Shown here one piece after another: positions 25,237 to 33,464 of a stretch of DNA of 64,000 nt. The notes under the pieces are model-generated. The model was not told the origin of the DNA, did not search any database, and saw only the letters and a list, made by a program, of their open reading frames with translations. Source of the DNA: JBBROS01 sp965199595 (GTDB lineage: Bacteria; Pseudomonadota; Alphaproteobacteria; Acetobacterales; Acetobacteraceae). The DNA is taken from assembly GCA_965199595.1 (NCBI GenBank), contig OZ241182.1, positions 3,954,608 through 4,018,607 of the forward strand, read 5' to 3'. Numbering within the stretch: the stretch's first letter is position 1; each line of letters opens with the position of its first letter. Made by a program: the position numbers and the translations under genes.

Positions 25237-26053
25237 CAGGCGAGGCCCCCGCATCCTGGCCGGGCTCGCCGCCGGCGCGCTGTGCCTGTATCTCCTGGTC
25301 GTGCTGGCGCTCTACGCCGGGCAGCGCCGCCTGTTGTTCATGCCCGACCCGAGCCGCCCGGACCTCGGCCCCGCCCGGAGCCTCGGGGTTCGGGCCGAGA
25401 CCTTGCGCACCACGGACGGCCTCGCGCTGCTGGCCTGGTACCTGCCGCCGCCGGCGGGCCGACCGGTCATCCTCTATCTCCATGGCAACGGCGGCAACCT
25501 GGCCAACCGCATCCCGCGCCTGCTGGCCTTCGCCAAGGCCGGCTGGGGCGTGCTGATGCCGGAATACCGCGGCTATGGCGGCAACTCCGGGGAGCCCTCC
25601 GCCGAGGGCTTCGACCTCGATGCCCGGGCCGCCGCCGCCTTCCTGGACACGGCCGGCATCCCGCCCGCGCGACGGGTCCTGTATGGCGAATCCATCGGCA
25701 CCGGGGTCGCCGTCCGGCTGGCGGCCGAACGCCCGATCGGCGCCCTGATCCTCGAATCTCCCTACACCAGCATCACCGCCATTGCCCGGCGCCGCTTCCC
25801 GTTCGTCCCGGTGGGGCTGCTGTTGCGCGATCCCTTCGATGCCCTGTCGCGCATCGACCAGGTCCGGGCGCCGCTCCTGGTGCTGCAGGGCGCCCGCGAC
25901 AGCATCGTGCCGCCGGATCTGGGCCGCGCCCTGTTCGACGCCGCGCCGGAGCCGAAGCAGCTATGGGTCGCACCCCAGGCCGGCCACAACGACCTGATGC
26001 AGCACGGCGCCTTTCCGGTGATCGCCGGGTTCGTCGGGCGGCTTGACCCTTAA
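25229..26053 (+). CDS. Membrane-anchored alpha/beta hydrolase (BEM46/ABHD13-like)
   Basis: A 274-residue alpha/beta hydrolase with an N-terminal hydrophobic helix (about 9-30) that anchors or exports it. Oxyanion region LYLHGNGGNLANR; nucleophile elbow GESIGTG; acid in GARDSIVPP; catalytic histidine in QAGHNDLM. This is the layout of the YfhR/BEM46 group of serine hydrolases, substrates mostly unknown. The GTG at 25229 overlaps the end of the CoA-transferase subunit B gene, so it is likely in the same transcript. Confidence 0.82.
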   Translation: MPSRRGPRILAGLAAGALCLYLLVVLALYAGQRRLLFMPDPSRPDLGPARSLGVRAETLRTTDGLALLAWYLPPPAGRPVILYLHGNGGNLANRIPRLLAFAKAGWGVLMPEYRGYGGNSGEPSAEGFDLDARAAAAFLDTAGIPPARRVLYGESIGTGVAVRLAAERPIGALILESPYTSITAIARRRFPFVPVGLLLRDPFDALSRIDQVRAPLLVLQGARDSIVPPDLGRALFDAAPEPKQLWVAPQAGHNDLMQHGAFPVIAGFVGRLDP

Positions 26054-26874
26054 TTCACCACCGTGCCGTCATAATAGGCCCGCACCGCCGCCCAGGCCTC
26101 GGCGCGCAGGAACCGCGCCAGCTCCGGGTCCAGCCCCGCCGTGTAGGAGTCCTTTTCTGCCGAACGCCCCGTCACCGCCGAATACACTGTCGCCGCCGCC
26201 AGATAGGTGCCCGCCGGCGTGGGGTGCCGGTTGTCATGGATGTGCAGCACTAGGCCGGGCCGGTCCTTCAGCGCACGCGCCCAGGCCAGCCCGGCCGGGA
26301 TCACCAGCGCCCCGTTCTCGTTGCCGGCGCGGGTATAGGCCTCCGCCAGCTGCGCCGTCATCTCCGGGTGGTCCGCATAGGCCCAGGACATGAACAGGAT
26401 CGGCACCGCCCCGTGCCGCCGCACCGTGTCCGTGTGCAGCTTCGCGTATTTCACGAACACCGGGGACAGCGTCGGGTGGATCGGGCACTGGCTGCAATCC
26501 ATCAGCACCGCCGCGTCGAACTTCTTCTCCGCCGTGTTGAACACGATGTTGTTCCGGGCGTCGAAGTTGTACGACCCCACCGCATTCGGCCGGAAGTACG
26601 ACTCCACGTCGTGCCAATCGAAGCCGGAGCCGCCGATGGTGGCCATGGTCGCCCGATGCACCGGGCCGCCGCCATCGACGCCCCCGGCCAGGGCGCTCAC
26701 CATGCTGGTGATGCCGTTGTTGAAGTAGAAGAAGCTGTTGCCGACATACAGGAAGCTCTGCGGCGGGTTCGGCCCCAGCGTGGTCACCATCGGCGCCGTC
26801 TGTCCCCAGGCCGAGCCCCAACCTGCCCCGCTGCACAGCATCGCCGCCAGCGCCAGCCGCATCAATCCGCGCAT
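26050..26874 (-). CDS. Secreted SGNH/GDSL-like hydrolase
   Basis: A 274-residue protein with a clear signal peptide (MRGLMRLALAAMLCSGAGWGSAWG, likely cut before QTAP). The N-terminal LYVGNSFFYFNNGI matches the G-N-S block of SGNH hydrolases, and DNRHPTPAGTYLAA near the C-terminus provides the D-x-x-H block. In between are a CSQCP cysteine pair and FMSWAYADHPEM. Probable periplasmic esterase or carbohydrate acetylesterase; substrate unknown. GGGGAAC precedes the ATG. Converges with the hydrolase gene, overlapping by four bases. Confidence 0.72.
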   Translation of the reverse strand: MRGLMRLALAAMLCSGAGWGSAWGQTAPMVTTLGPNPPQSFLYVGNSFFYFNNGITSMVSALAGGVDGGGPVHRATMATIGGSGFDWHDVESYFRPNAVGSYNFDARNNIVFNTAEKKFDAAVLMDCSQCPIHPTLSPVFVKYAKLHTDTVRRHGAVPILFMSWAYADHPEMTAQLAEAYTRAGNENGALVIPAGLAWARALKDRPGLVLHIHDNRHPTPAGTYLAAATVYSAVTGRSAEKDSYTAGLDPELARFLRAEAWAAVRAYYDGTVVN

Positions 26875-26943
26875 CACGTTCCCCGTCCGTTGGTTTGCGC
26901 GAAAGCCTGCCCCGCCCGCCCCTGCGGCACAAGCCTTGCCTGC

Positions 26944-27147
26944 ATGGCGTTCCCGGCCCCGCACCGGGGCAAGCTGCACAGCATCAACCCGCTCGAACGC
27001 CTGAACGGCGAGACCAAGCGCCGCAGCGATGTCGTCGGCATCCTTCCAGACGAGGCTGCCGTCACCCGGCTGATCGGGCTGGGCCAGGTGCCGTTCGGGG
27101 AGGTGCCGGACCGGTCACTGATGCCGGCCCGGGCTCTGCCCGGATAG
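26944..27147 (+). pseudogene. IS256-type transposase C-terminal fragment
   Basis: A 67-codon remnant reading HRGKLHSINPLERLNGETKRRSDVVGILPDEAAVTRLIG. This aligns with the C-terminal part of the transposase at 59814-61094 of this window (HRAKLHSTNPLERLNKEVKRR and following) but differs at about a third of positions, so it comes from a different family member. Only the tail survives; no inverted repeat was identified. Confidence 0.8.
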
Positions 27148-27160
27148 GCCGGTGCTGGAA

Positions 27161-27904
27161 TCAGCCGGCGCTGCGCTGCTCGTCGATGACGATTGTCTCC
27201 TCGATAGACGAGCTCTCATACAGGATGCGCCCGAACAGCCCGGCCACTGCGGCACCGGCCAGGGGAGCGAGCCAGAACAGCCAGAGCTGGCCAATGTACT
27301 CGCCGCCTGCGAACAGGGCCGGGGCGGTACTGCGGGCCGGGTTCACAGAGGTGTTGGTGACCGGGATCGAGATCAGGTGGATGAGCGTGAGGGCGAGACC
27401 GATGGGTATGCCCGCAAAACCCGTGGCAGCACCCTTCGACGTGGTGCCGACGATGATCATGAGGAAGAAGAACGTCAGCAGGAACTCGGCCACGAAGCAG
27501 GCGCCCATACCGTACTTGCCCGGGCTTAGCTCGCCGTAGCCGTTGGAGGCGAACCCGGCCGGGACCCATCCGGCCTTGCCCGACGCTATGAACCAGAGGC
27601 AGGCCGAGGCGGCGACGGCGCCAACGACCTGGACGACCATGTAAGGGATGAGGTGCTTGTTGGCGCAGCGGCCCGCGCACCACAGGCCCAGGGTGACGGC
27701 CGGGTTGAAGTGCCCGCCGGAGATGTGCCCCACCGCGTAAGCCATGCTGAGCACGGTGAGCCCGAACGCGAAGGCGACACCGGTGAAGCCGATGCCGAGC
27801 TGCGGGAAGCCTGCAGCCAGCACGGCACTGCCGCAGCCGCCGAACACGAGCCAGAACGTGCCGAGAAACTCGGCTGCGAGTCGCCGCTGCATGTCATTTC
27901 GCAT
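27161..27904 (-). CDS. aqpZ: Aquaporin Z-like water channel
   Basis: A 247-residue MIP-family channel with six membrane helices and two NPA boxes: SGGHFNPAVTLG in the first half and TNTSVNPARSTAPALF in the second. The selectivity-filter arginine follows the second NPA (NPARS), and the TNTSVN form is typical of AqpZ (water-specific) rather than GlpF. The C-terminus is extended (YESSSIEETIVIDEQRSAG). It lies between a transposase tail and a decayed recombinase, which suggests arrival or rearrangement by mobile DNA. Confidence 0.93.
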   Translation of the reverse strand: MRNDMQRRLAAEFLGTFWLVFGGCGSAVLAAGFPQLGIGFTGVAFAFGLTVLSMAYAVGHISGGHFNPAVTLGLWCAGRCANKHLIPYMVVQVVGAVAASACLWFIASGKAGWVPAGFASNGYGELSPGKYGMGACFVAEFLLTFFFLMIIVGTTSKGAATGFAGIPIGLALTLIHLISIPVTNTSVNPARSTAPALFAGGEYIGQLWLFWLAPLAGAAVAGLFGRILYESSSIEETIVIDEQRSAG

Positions 27905-28019
27905 CGTTGGTATCTTCCGTTTTGAGCGGTTCTCGTAACAGGATTTTCCGCACTGTAAATGGCGTCACCTCACCGTTGGCTTAAACCGCCCGCTAGAGTA
28001 GGCCCAGATCATCCTGACC

Positions 28020-28290
28020 GTGCCTGGCCGCTCCGGGTCTGGCTTCAGTTGGTCCGGCGATGGCCGAACTGGAGTCATCGCTCATCAGCGAGCGCGTGAC
28101 CGCCGGTATGCGGGCCGCCGAGGCGCGCGGACGGCACCTGGGACGGCCCAGCACGCCACAGCGCGTCGTGGCGAGATCGAGGCACTCGCCACCTCCACAG
28201 ACCTCAGCGTCCGCGCGATCCAGAAGAAGATCACGGCCGGGTCAGCCGCAGTATCGTCTGCGGTCTGGGTCGCCACCTGCTGACAGACCA
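28020..28290 (+). pseudogene. Decayed serine recombinase (resolvase/invertase family)
   Basis: The frame beginning near 28060 reads MAELESSLISERVTAGMRAAEARGRHLGRP, the conserved end of the resolvase catalytic domain and start of the linker. The continuation (IEALATSTDLSVRAIQKKI) is in another frame, so a frameshift interrupts the DNA-binding domain. Upstream, expected catalytic-domain residues are also out of frame. No N-terminal domain with the active serine is present. Nonfunctional. Confidence 0.65.
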
Positions 28291-28300
28291 TGCCACCCGG

Positions 28301-28492
28301 TCACGCCGCGGGCCGCGGCACCTGGAGCGTCACGAGGTCCACATGGTCTTCTCCATCGAATTGGACATGGAGATGATCGGCACCGAGCGGGAAGACGAGC
28401 CAGGGCGGGGTCACTCGCTTGAGCAGGAAGGGATAATCGCCGTAGCGCGCGTAGCCGTCATAACCTTCGGAATAGAGGTGGAAGGACGACAC
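28301..28492 (-). CDS. Possible small protein of unknown function
   Basis: A 63-residue open frame with balanced, protein-like composition (VTPPWLVFPLGADHLHVQFDGEDHVDLVTL). It starts at GTG (28492) without a clear ribosome-binding site. It could be the tail of a decayed gene. No family recognised. Confidence 0.33.
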   Translation of the reverse strand: MSSFHLYSEGYDGYARYGDYPFLLKRVTPPWLVFPLGADHLHVQFDGEDHVDLVTLQVPRPAA

Positions 28493-28623
28493 GAGAAGGG
28501 CAGTTGCCGTTCAGTCGCACCTTTTCGTCCGAACAGAAAAATGATGCCGTCCGGTATGATTGGCCATTTTCCACGTTCCAAGCCGCACAGACAAGCCACC
28601 GCAGGCAAGGTCGTGCAACCCGC

Positions 28624-29115
28624 CTAGAACCGAAGATTCACCCTCACCGCGCTGCTGGGGGCGGGCTCCTCCGGCAACGGTACAAGCCTGCTGATCAAGT
28701 CCGAAGAAGACGAAGCGAGCAGGGTCATGTTGCTGTAATCGGGAGTGGGATGGCCGTGACGGTCGACTTCACCCTCGTGATCCCAATGATAGACGCCAGA
28801 ACGGCCGGCCGAGGCCAGACACAGGCACACCTGATTGTCGCCGCCAGCATCGTCGATGGCGACCACCCCCGTGCCGGGCGGCACCTTCATCGTGATCACC
28901 CCGATCGGCACCGTGTCCACCTCACCTTGCCGCCCCTCGCCGGAACCCGGCACGGCCCGCTCCCGCAGCTTCAGCACGAACTCGATCTCGTCCTCCACCC
29001 CAGCCGGCTGTGGACGCAGCACCCGTTCGCACAGGGTGGAACCGTCCCGCGTCAACCTGGCCTTCACGCCGCCCCTCGGATTTCCGGTGTTGACCAGGTC
29101 GATCGTCGCGGTCAT
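28624..29115 (-). CDS. SMI1/KNR4-like protein
   Basis: A 163-residue protein whose second half carries the SMI1/KNR4 signature: GVVAIDDAGGDNQVCLCL followed by GVYHWDHEGEVD and a closing SSDLISRLVPL. In bacteria many members are immunity proteins against contact-dependent or type VI toxins. The N-terminal third does not show the usual E-x-x-x-G-x-x-L-P helix, so the domain may be partial or diverged. Start uncertain: ATG at 29115 preferred; an in-frame start at 29169 is possible. No toxin gene is adjacent; it is flanked by a dead recombinase and the cox operon. Confidence 0.6.
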   Translation of the reverse strand: MTATIDLVNTGNPRGGVKARLTRDGSTLCERVLRPQPAGVEDEIEFVLKLRERAVPGSGEGRQGEVDTVPIGVITMKVPPGTGVVAIDDAGGDNQVCLCLASAGRSGVYHWDHEGEVDRHGHPTPDYSNMTLLASSSSDLISRLVPLPEEPAPSSAVRVNLRF

Positions 29116-29203
29116 CGGCTGCTTGCCCGTCGTCGCGGCCTGATAGAGCGCGGCATGCGGACGGAGCACACCGCGGCGGACCTGCGGCGGCTGGCGGGCG
29201 GGA

Positions 29204-29485
29204 TCAGCGAACGTTCATGACCTGCTGTGGAGCCGGATAATTGTGTCGGGCTGCGAAGTCGGCGCTGCCGAGTGAGAGCAGGATCGCGATCCAGACCAGG
29301 CCGGTCATGGCAAAGATACGGCTGAGCGGCGATTCCTGCGCGACGTGCATGAATGTCAGCGCCACCACCGCGATCATGACCGGTGCCGCAGCCCAGGCCA
29401 GCCAGCCGACGTGCAGCAGCGCCGCGAGCACCTCCACCGCCAGCAGGAGCATGAGCAGGATCCAGGCCAGCACGGGACGGATCAT
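29204..29485 (-). CDS. caa3-type cytochrome c oxidase subunit IV
   Basis: A 93-residue membrane protein with three hydrophobic helices, matching the short prokaryotic subunit IV (COX4_pro / CyoD-like) in length and in TFMHVAQESPLSRIFAMTGLVWIAILLSLG, where the histidine-bearing helix end is typical. Non-catalytic; supports assembly of the oxidase. Its ATG overlaps the subunit III stop (ATGA). It is the last gene of the ACIII-caa3 operon. Confidence 0.85.
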   Translation of the reverse strand: MIRPVLAWILLMLLLAVEVLAALLHVGWLAWAAAPVMIAVVALTFMHVAQESPLSRIFAMTGLVWIAILLSLGSADFAARHNYPAPQQVMNVR

Positions 29486-30117
29486 GGCCGCGCCACCAGG
29501 TAGATCAGCGGGTACATCACCAGCCAGACAATATCCACGAAACTCCAGTACAGCCCGACCACCTCGACCGCCGTGACGTGCCGGCCGGCCATGGGACCGC
29601 GCCAGGCCAGGCGCGCGGCCCAGGCGAGCAGGCCGACGCCGATCACCATGTGCAGTCCGTGCAACGCGGTGGCCACCCAGTAGAAGCTCATGAACAGCCG
29701 GGCCCCGCCGACATCGTCGCCCCGGGGCGCGAAGCCGGCGCCGGGCCAAAGTCCCTCATGCAGGTCGAGACCCCATTCCAGGCCCTTCAGCGCCAGGAAA
29801 CCGACCCCGAGCCCGGCGGTCAGCAGGCAGCACCAGGCGGCGGCGGTGCCCTGCCCGGCCCTGGCGCGCATCACGCCGAGCGTCAGCGTGAAACTGCTGG
29901 TCAGCAGCAGGGCGGTGTTGATGCTGCCCAGGGTGAGGTTGGTGTGCGACGTGCCCAGCACCACGCCCTGCGGATGGGTCATCCGCAGCACCATCCACAC
30001 GTAGATGATGGCGCCGAAGAACAGCATCTCGCTGGCCAGGAACAGCCATATCCCGGCCCGGGCGGTATCCGTCTCATGCGCCGCAGAGGCATACTGAAAG
30101 CCGCGCGGCTCAGCCAT
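29482..30117 (-). CDS. ctaE: Cytochrome c oxidase subunit III
   Basis: A 211-residue, five-helix subunit III of the caa3/bo3 short form. Landmarks: GIWLFLASEMLFFGAIIYVWMV (helix with the E used in proton/O2 entry), then HGLHMVIGVGLLAW and WSFVDIVWLVMYPLIYL at the C-terminus. It begins eight bases inside the subunit I gene and overlaps subunit IV by four. Confidence 0.93.
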   Translation of the reverse strand: MAEPRGFQYASAAHETDTARAGIWLFLASEMLFFGAIIYVWMVLRMTHPQGVVLGTSHTNLTLGSINTALLLTSSFTLTLGVMRARAGQGTAAAWCCLLTAGLGVGFLALKGLEWGLDLHEGLWPGAGFAPRGDDVGGARLFMSFYWVATALHGLHMVIGVGLLAWAARLAWRGPMAGRHVTAVEVVGLYWSFVDIVWLVMYPLIYLVARP

Positions 30118-31744
30118 GGCGCGGCGCCGCCGGCGAGTGCGGGGGTGGATAGTTGTAGGGGCCATCGACCACGGTGGGGATGTGCCGGAAGTTCTCCGTC
30201 TGCGGCGGGGAGCTGGTCTGCCATTCCAGCCCGGTGGCTTCCCACGGGTTCTCCGTCGCGCGGTCGCCGCGCAGCAGCGAGTAGCTGAGATAGAACAGCG
30301 GGGTCAGATACCCGATCGCGAGGATCACGGCGCCCGCGGAGGAGAGCACGTTCCACACCTGGTACTCCGGCGGGTAGCTCGCGTAGCGCCGGGGCATCCC
30401 GTAATAGCCGAGCACGAACTGCGGGAAGAAGGTGAGGTTGAAGCCGAAGAAGATGATGGCAGCCGCCACCCGGCCCCAGGCATCGGAATACATCCGGCCG
30501 GTGATCTTCGGCCACCAGTAGTGCAGCCCGGCGAAGAACGCCGAGACCATGCCGCCCACCATGATGTAGTGGAAATGCGCGACGATGAAGTAGGTCTGCG
30601 TCAGGTGCACGTCGGTGCCCAGGGCGGCGATGAACAGCCCGGTGAGCCCGCCGATGGTGAACAGCCCGACGAAGCCCAGCGCATAGAGCATCGGCGCCTC
30701 GAACCGGATATGCCCCTTGTGCAGCGTGCCCAGCCAGTTGAACACCTTGATCGCGGACGGCACGGCGACGAGGTAGCTGAGCAGCGAGAACACGATCGCG
30801 GAGTAGATGGACTGTCCGGCCACGAACATGTGGTGGCCCCAGACCAGGAAGGAGATGACCGCGATGGACATGCTGGCCCAGACCACGAACTTGTAGCCGA
30901 ACAGCGCCTTGCGGCTGAACGCGGTGATCACCTCCGACACCACGCCGAAGCCCGGCAGGATCATGATGTACACGGCGGGGTGGCTGTAGAACCAGAACAG
31001 GTGCTGGAACAGCAGCGGATCCCCGCCGATCCGGCTGTCGAACACGCCGACGTGGAAGATCCGCTCGAACGCCAGCAGGATCAGGGTCATGGCCAGCACC
31101 GGCGTGCCCAGCACGTAGATGACGCTGGTGGCATACAGCGACCAGGCGAACACCGGCAGCCGGTACCACGTCAGCCCCGGTGCCCGCAGCCGGTGGATGG
31201 TGACGATGAAGTTCACCCCGGTGGCAATGGAGGAGAAGCCGGAGATGAAGATCCCGACCACCGCCAGCACCACGTGACCGTTGGTGTAGTTGGTGGAGAG
31301 CGGCGTGTAGAAGGTCCAGCCCGTGTTCAGCCCGCCCCAGAACAGCGCCCACAGCGTGATCAGCCCGCCGGTGACGAACAGATACCAGCTGAGCAGGTTG
31401 AGGCGTGGGAAGGCCAGGTCCCGGGCGCCCAGCATCAACGGCAGGATGAAGTTGCCCAGCGTGACGGGCACGGCGGGCACCAGGAAGAACCACACCATCA
31501 CCACGCCGTGCAGGGTGAACAGCCGGTTATAGCTCTCATGGCTGACCAGGGCCCCCGCGGGTGAGAGCAGGTTCAGCCGCATCAGCGCCGCCGCCGCGCC
31601 GCCCAGGAAGAAGAACATGGTGATCGAGCCGAAATACAGCAGCGCGATCCGCTTGTGATCCGTGCTGCAGAGCCAGGAGAACAGCGTGTTCTCCTTGTTC
31701 AGGTAGGAGGGCGGCAGGTCCTCCACCGTGCTGGTGCGGCTCAT
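30110..31744 (-). CDS. ctaD: Cytochrome c oxidase subunit I, A2-type heme-copper oxidase
   Basis: A 544-residue subunit with 12 helices, carrying the low-spin heme and the heme-CuB centre that reduces O2 and pumps protons. Ligands visible: H79 (low-spin heme, TLHGV), H255 with cross-linked Y259, H304/H305 (GHHMF), and H390/H392 (AHFHY). The D-channel glutamate of A1 oxidases (HPEVY) is absent; instead the motif is YSHPAVY (253-259), the hallmark of the A2 subfamily, where the Tyr-Ser pair is thought to replace the glutamate. Starts within the subunit II stop; overlaps subunit III. Confidence 0.96.
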   Translation of the reverse strand: MSRTSTVEDLPPSYLNKENTLFSWLCSTDHKRIALLYFGSITMFFFLGGAAAALMRLNLLSPAGALVSHESYNRLFTLHGVVMVWFFLVPAVPVTLGNFILPLMLGARDLAFPRLNLLSWYLFVTGGLITLWALFWGGLNTGWTFYTPLSTNYTNGHVVLAVVGIFISGFSSIATGVNFIVTIHRLRAPGLTWYRLPVFAWSLYATSVIYVLGTPVLAMTLILLAFERIFHVGVFDSRIGGDPLLFQHLFWFYSHPAVYIMILPGFGVVSEVITAFSRKALFGYKFVVWASMSIAVISFLVWGHHMFVAGQSIYSAIVFSLLSYLVAVPSAIKVFNWLGTLHKGHIRFEAPMLYALGFVGLFTIGGLTGLFIAALGTDVHLTQTYFIVAHFHYIMVGGMVSAFFAGLHYWWPKITGRMYSDAWGRVAAAIIFFGFNLTFFPQFVLGYYGMPRRYASYPPEYQVWNVLSSAGAVILAIGYLTPLFYLSYSLLRGDRATENPWEATGLEWQTSSPPQTENFRHIPTVVDGPYNYPPPHSPAAPRHG

Positions 31745-32736
31745 CGGTTGGCTCCCAGCGACTTGATGTAGGCCAGCAGGCGAACCAGGTCGCCCTCGCT
31801 CACCACCCCGGCGAAGGGCGGCATCTGGTTGGCATAGCCGGCGACGATCTGGCGGGACGGCATCAGGATGCTGTCGCGGATATACTGGTCATCGGCGATC
31901 ACCACCGTGCCGTCGTTCAGCGGCACCGGATGGCCGTACACCCCGTCCAGCGGCGGTGCCCGCACGCTGCTGAGGCTGCCGCGCGCCGCCGCCATGCCGG
32001 GCTGCCCGGCGGCGTGGCAGCCGGAGCAGCCATAGCGGGTGAACAGCACCTGGCCCTCCGCAACCAGGCCCACCGAGGTCCGGTTGGTCTCCAGCCAGTC
32101 CTGGAAGGCCGGGGCCTCCATCACCACCACCTTGCCGCCCATCTGCGAATGGTCGGTGCCGCAGAACTGGGTGCAGAACAGGTTGTAGGTGCCGGGCTCC
32201 ACGGCCGTGAACCACAGCGCGGTGTAGCGGCCCGGCAGCACGTCGTGCTTGATGCGGAAGGCCGGGATCGAGAAGTCGTGGATCACGTCCTCGCTGGTCA
32301 TCAGCAGCTCGATCGGCTGGTTGATCGGCACATGGAGCGCGTTGATCTCGCTCTGGCCGCCCGGGTGCTCCACCTTCCACATCCACTGCTTGCCGGTCAC
32401 CGCGATGCGCAGCGCGTTGGCCGGGGGCTGGAACAGCCGCACGTAGAGGTCGGCGCCCCAGACGAACAGGCCGAAGAACACCACCAGCGTGGCCACGGTC
32501 CAGCTGATCTCGAACCGCCAGGACTTGGCGTCGCTGCCGTCGCGGCTCGCCTTCGTGCCGTGGCGGTAGCGGACGACGTAGTAGAACATCAGCCCGAACA
32601 CGAGGCCGAGCACGAGGATGGTGCCGCCGATCAGCGCGAACAGCAGCGCATCCGTCTCCCGCGCGGAGGACGACGCCGGCCGCAGGTGCAAGCCGGTGAC
32701 GGCGGAGATGGCGCCGGTGAGCAGGTCCTGGATCAT
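31741..32736 (-). CDS. ctaC: Cytochrome c oxidase subunit II with fused cytochrome c (caa3 type)
   Basis: A 331-residue subunit II. Two N-terminal helices (about 32-56 and 75-98) anchor a cupredoxin domain with the CuA ligands H153, C188, C192, H196 and M199 (FCTQFCGTDHSQM). A C-terminal cytochrome c domain has CSGCH at 237-241 and a probable Met ligand in MPPFAGV. The fusion defines a caa3 oxidase, which takes electrons without a soluble cytochrome c, consistent with a direct partnership with the adjacent alternative complex III. Starts within the Sco gene stop. Confidence 0.96.
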   Translation of the reverse strand: MIQDLLTGAISAVTGLHLRPASSSARETDALLFALIGGTILVLGLVFGLMFYYVVRYRHGTKASRDGSDAKSWRFEISWTVATLVVFFGLFVWGADLYVRLFQPPANALRIAVTGKQWMWKVEHPGGQSEINALHVPINQPIELLMTSEDVIHDFSIPAFRIKHDVLPGRYTALWFTAVEPGTYNLFCTQFCGTDHSQMGGKVVVMEAPAFQDWLETNRTSVGLVAEGQVLFTRYGCSGCHAAGQPGMAAARGSLSSVRAPPLDGVYGHPVPLNDGTVVIADDQYIRDSILMPSRQIVAGYANQMPPFAGVVSEGDLVRLLAYIKSLGANR

Positions 32737-33464
32737 GCGCGGCGGTTCAGTGCGTAGATGAACAGCCCGATCCCGAGCACGGTGACGATGGCGCCGAGCC
32801 GCACCGCCTCCATCACCGCCAGGCTGAGGCGGCCGGTCACGGGGTCGTAGCTGAAGCAGAACAGGTGCACGGGCTCGGCTGCCGCCATGCCGCCGGCATT
32901 GGCCAGGGCAAGGGCGGCGGACAGGGTATCCGGACCATAGCCAAGCCCAAGCGCGTAGCCGGACACCAGGCCGGCGGGGGTCGCGAACGCCACCCCGGCC
33001 GGGTGCAGGAACTCCTTGCCGGCGGCGTCGAACCGCGCGTTGAACCCGGCGGCGGCGGCGATGGCGGCCAGGCTGTCCGCGGGCCCGGTCAGTGCCCGCA
33101 CCGGCAGGCCGGGATAGCGGTCCCGAATACCGCGCAGCGCCGCGCTGGCGTCTGCCGGTGTTTCCGCCGGGTCGATCGTGACCAGGGCCACAACGTACTC
33201 CTGCGGGCTGGCCATGGCGGAGAGCCCGGACAGCAGGTCTTCCCGCACCACCCCGCACAGGTTCGGGCAATGGAAATAGCCCGGCGCCAGGATCAGCGCG
33301 CGTCCGCCCGCCACCTGCCGCAGGCTGGTGGCCTGGCCGGTCGCGTCCCGCAGCGGCGCGTCGACCGGCAGCGGCGCGCCTTGCCGCTGCGTCCAGTCCA
33401 GCCCGCTCACATCCGCCGCGGCGGCGGGCGTCAGGAGCAGCAGAAGGAGAAGCAGCGTCCTCAT
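32733..33464 (-). CDS. Sco1/SenC/PrrC-type copper chaperone
   Basis: A 243-residue exported thioredoxin-fold protein that delivers copper to CuA of subunit II. Signal peptide MRTLLLLLLLLTPAAAA; copper-binding CPNLC and the distal histidine in FLHPAGV. Unusually there is also a C-terminal helix (AIVTVLGIGLFIYALNRRA), which would tether it to the membrane after signal cleavage. Overlaps genes on both sides by four bases. Confidence 0.92.
   Translation of the reverse strand: MRTLLLLLLLLTPAAAADVSGLDWTQRQGAPLPVDAPLRDATGQATSLRQVAGGRALILAPGYFHCPNLCGVVREDLLSGLSAMASPQEYVVALVTIDPAETPADASAALRGIRDRYPGLPVRALTGPADSLAAIAAAAGFNARFDAAGKEFLHPAGVAFATPAGLVSGYALGLGYGPDTLSAALALANAGGMAAAEPVHLFCFSYDPVTGRLSLAVMEAVRLGAIVTVLGIGLFIYALNRRA

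Noticed and set aside
28624..29220. A defence or toxin-immunity island near the SMI1-like gene
   Set aside because: Only one immunity-like domain is present; no toxin, nuclease, restriction or phage gene accompanies it.
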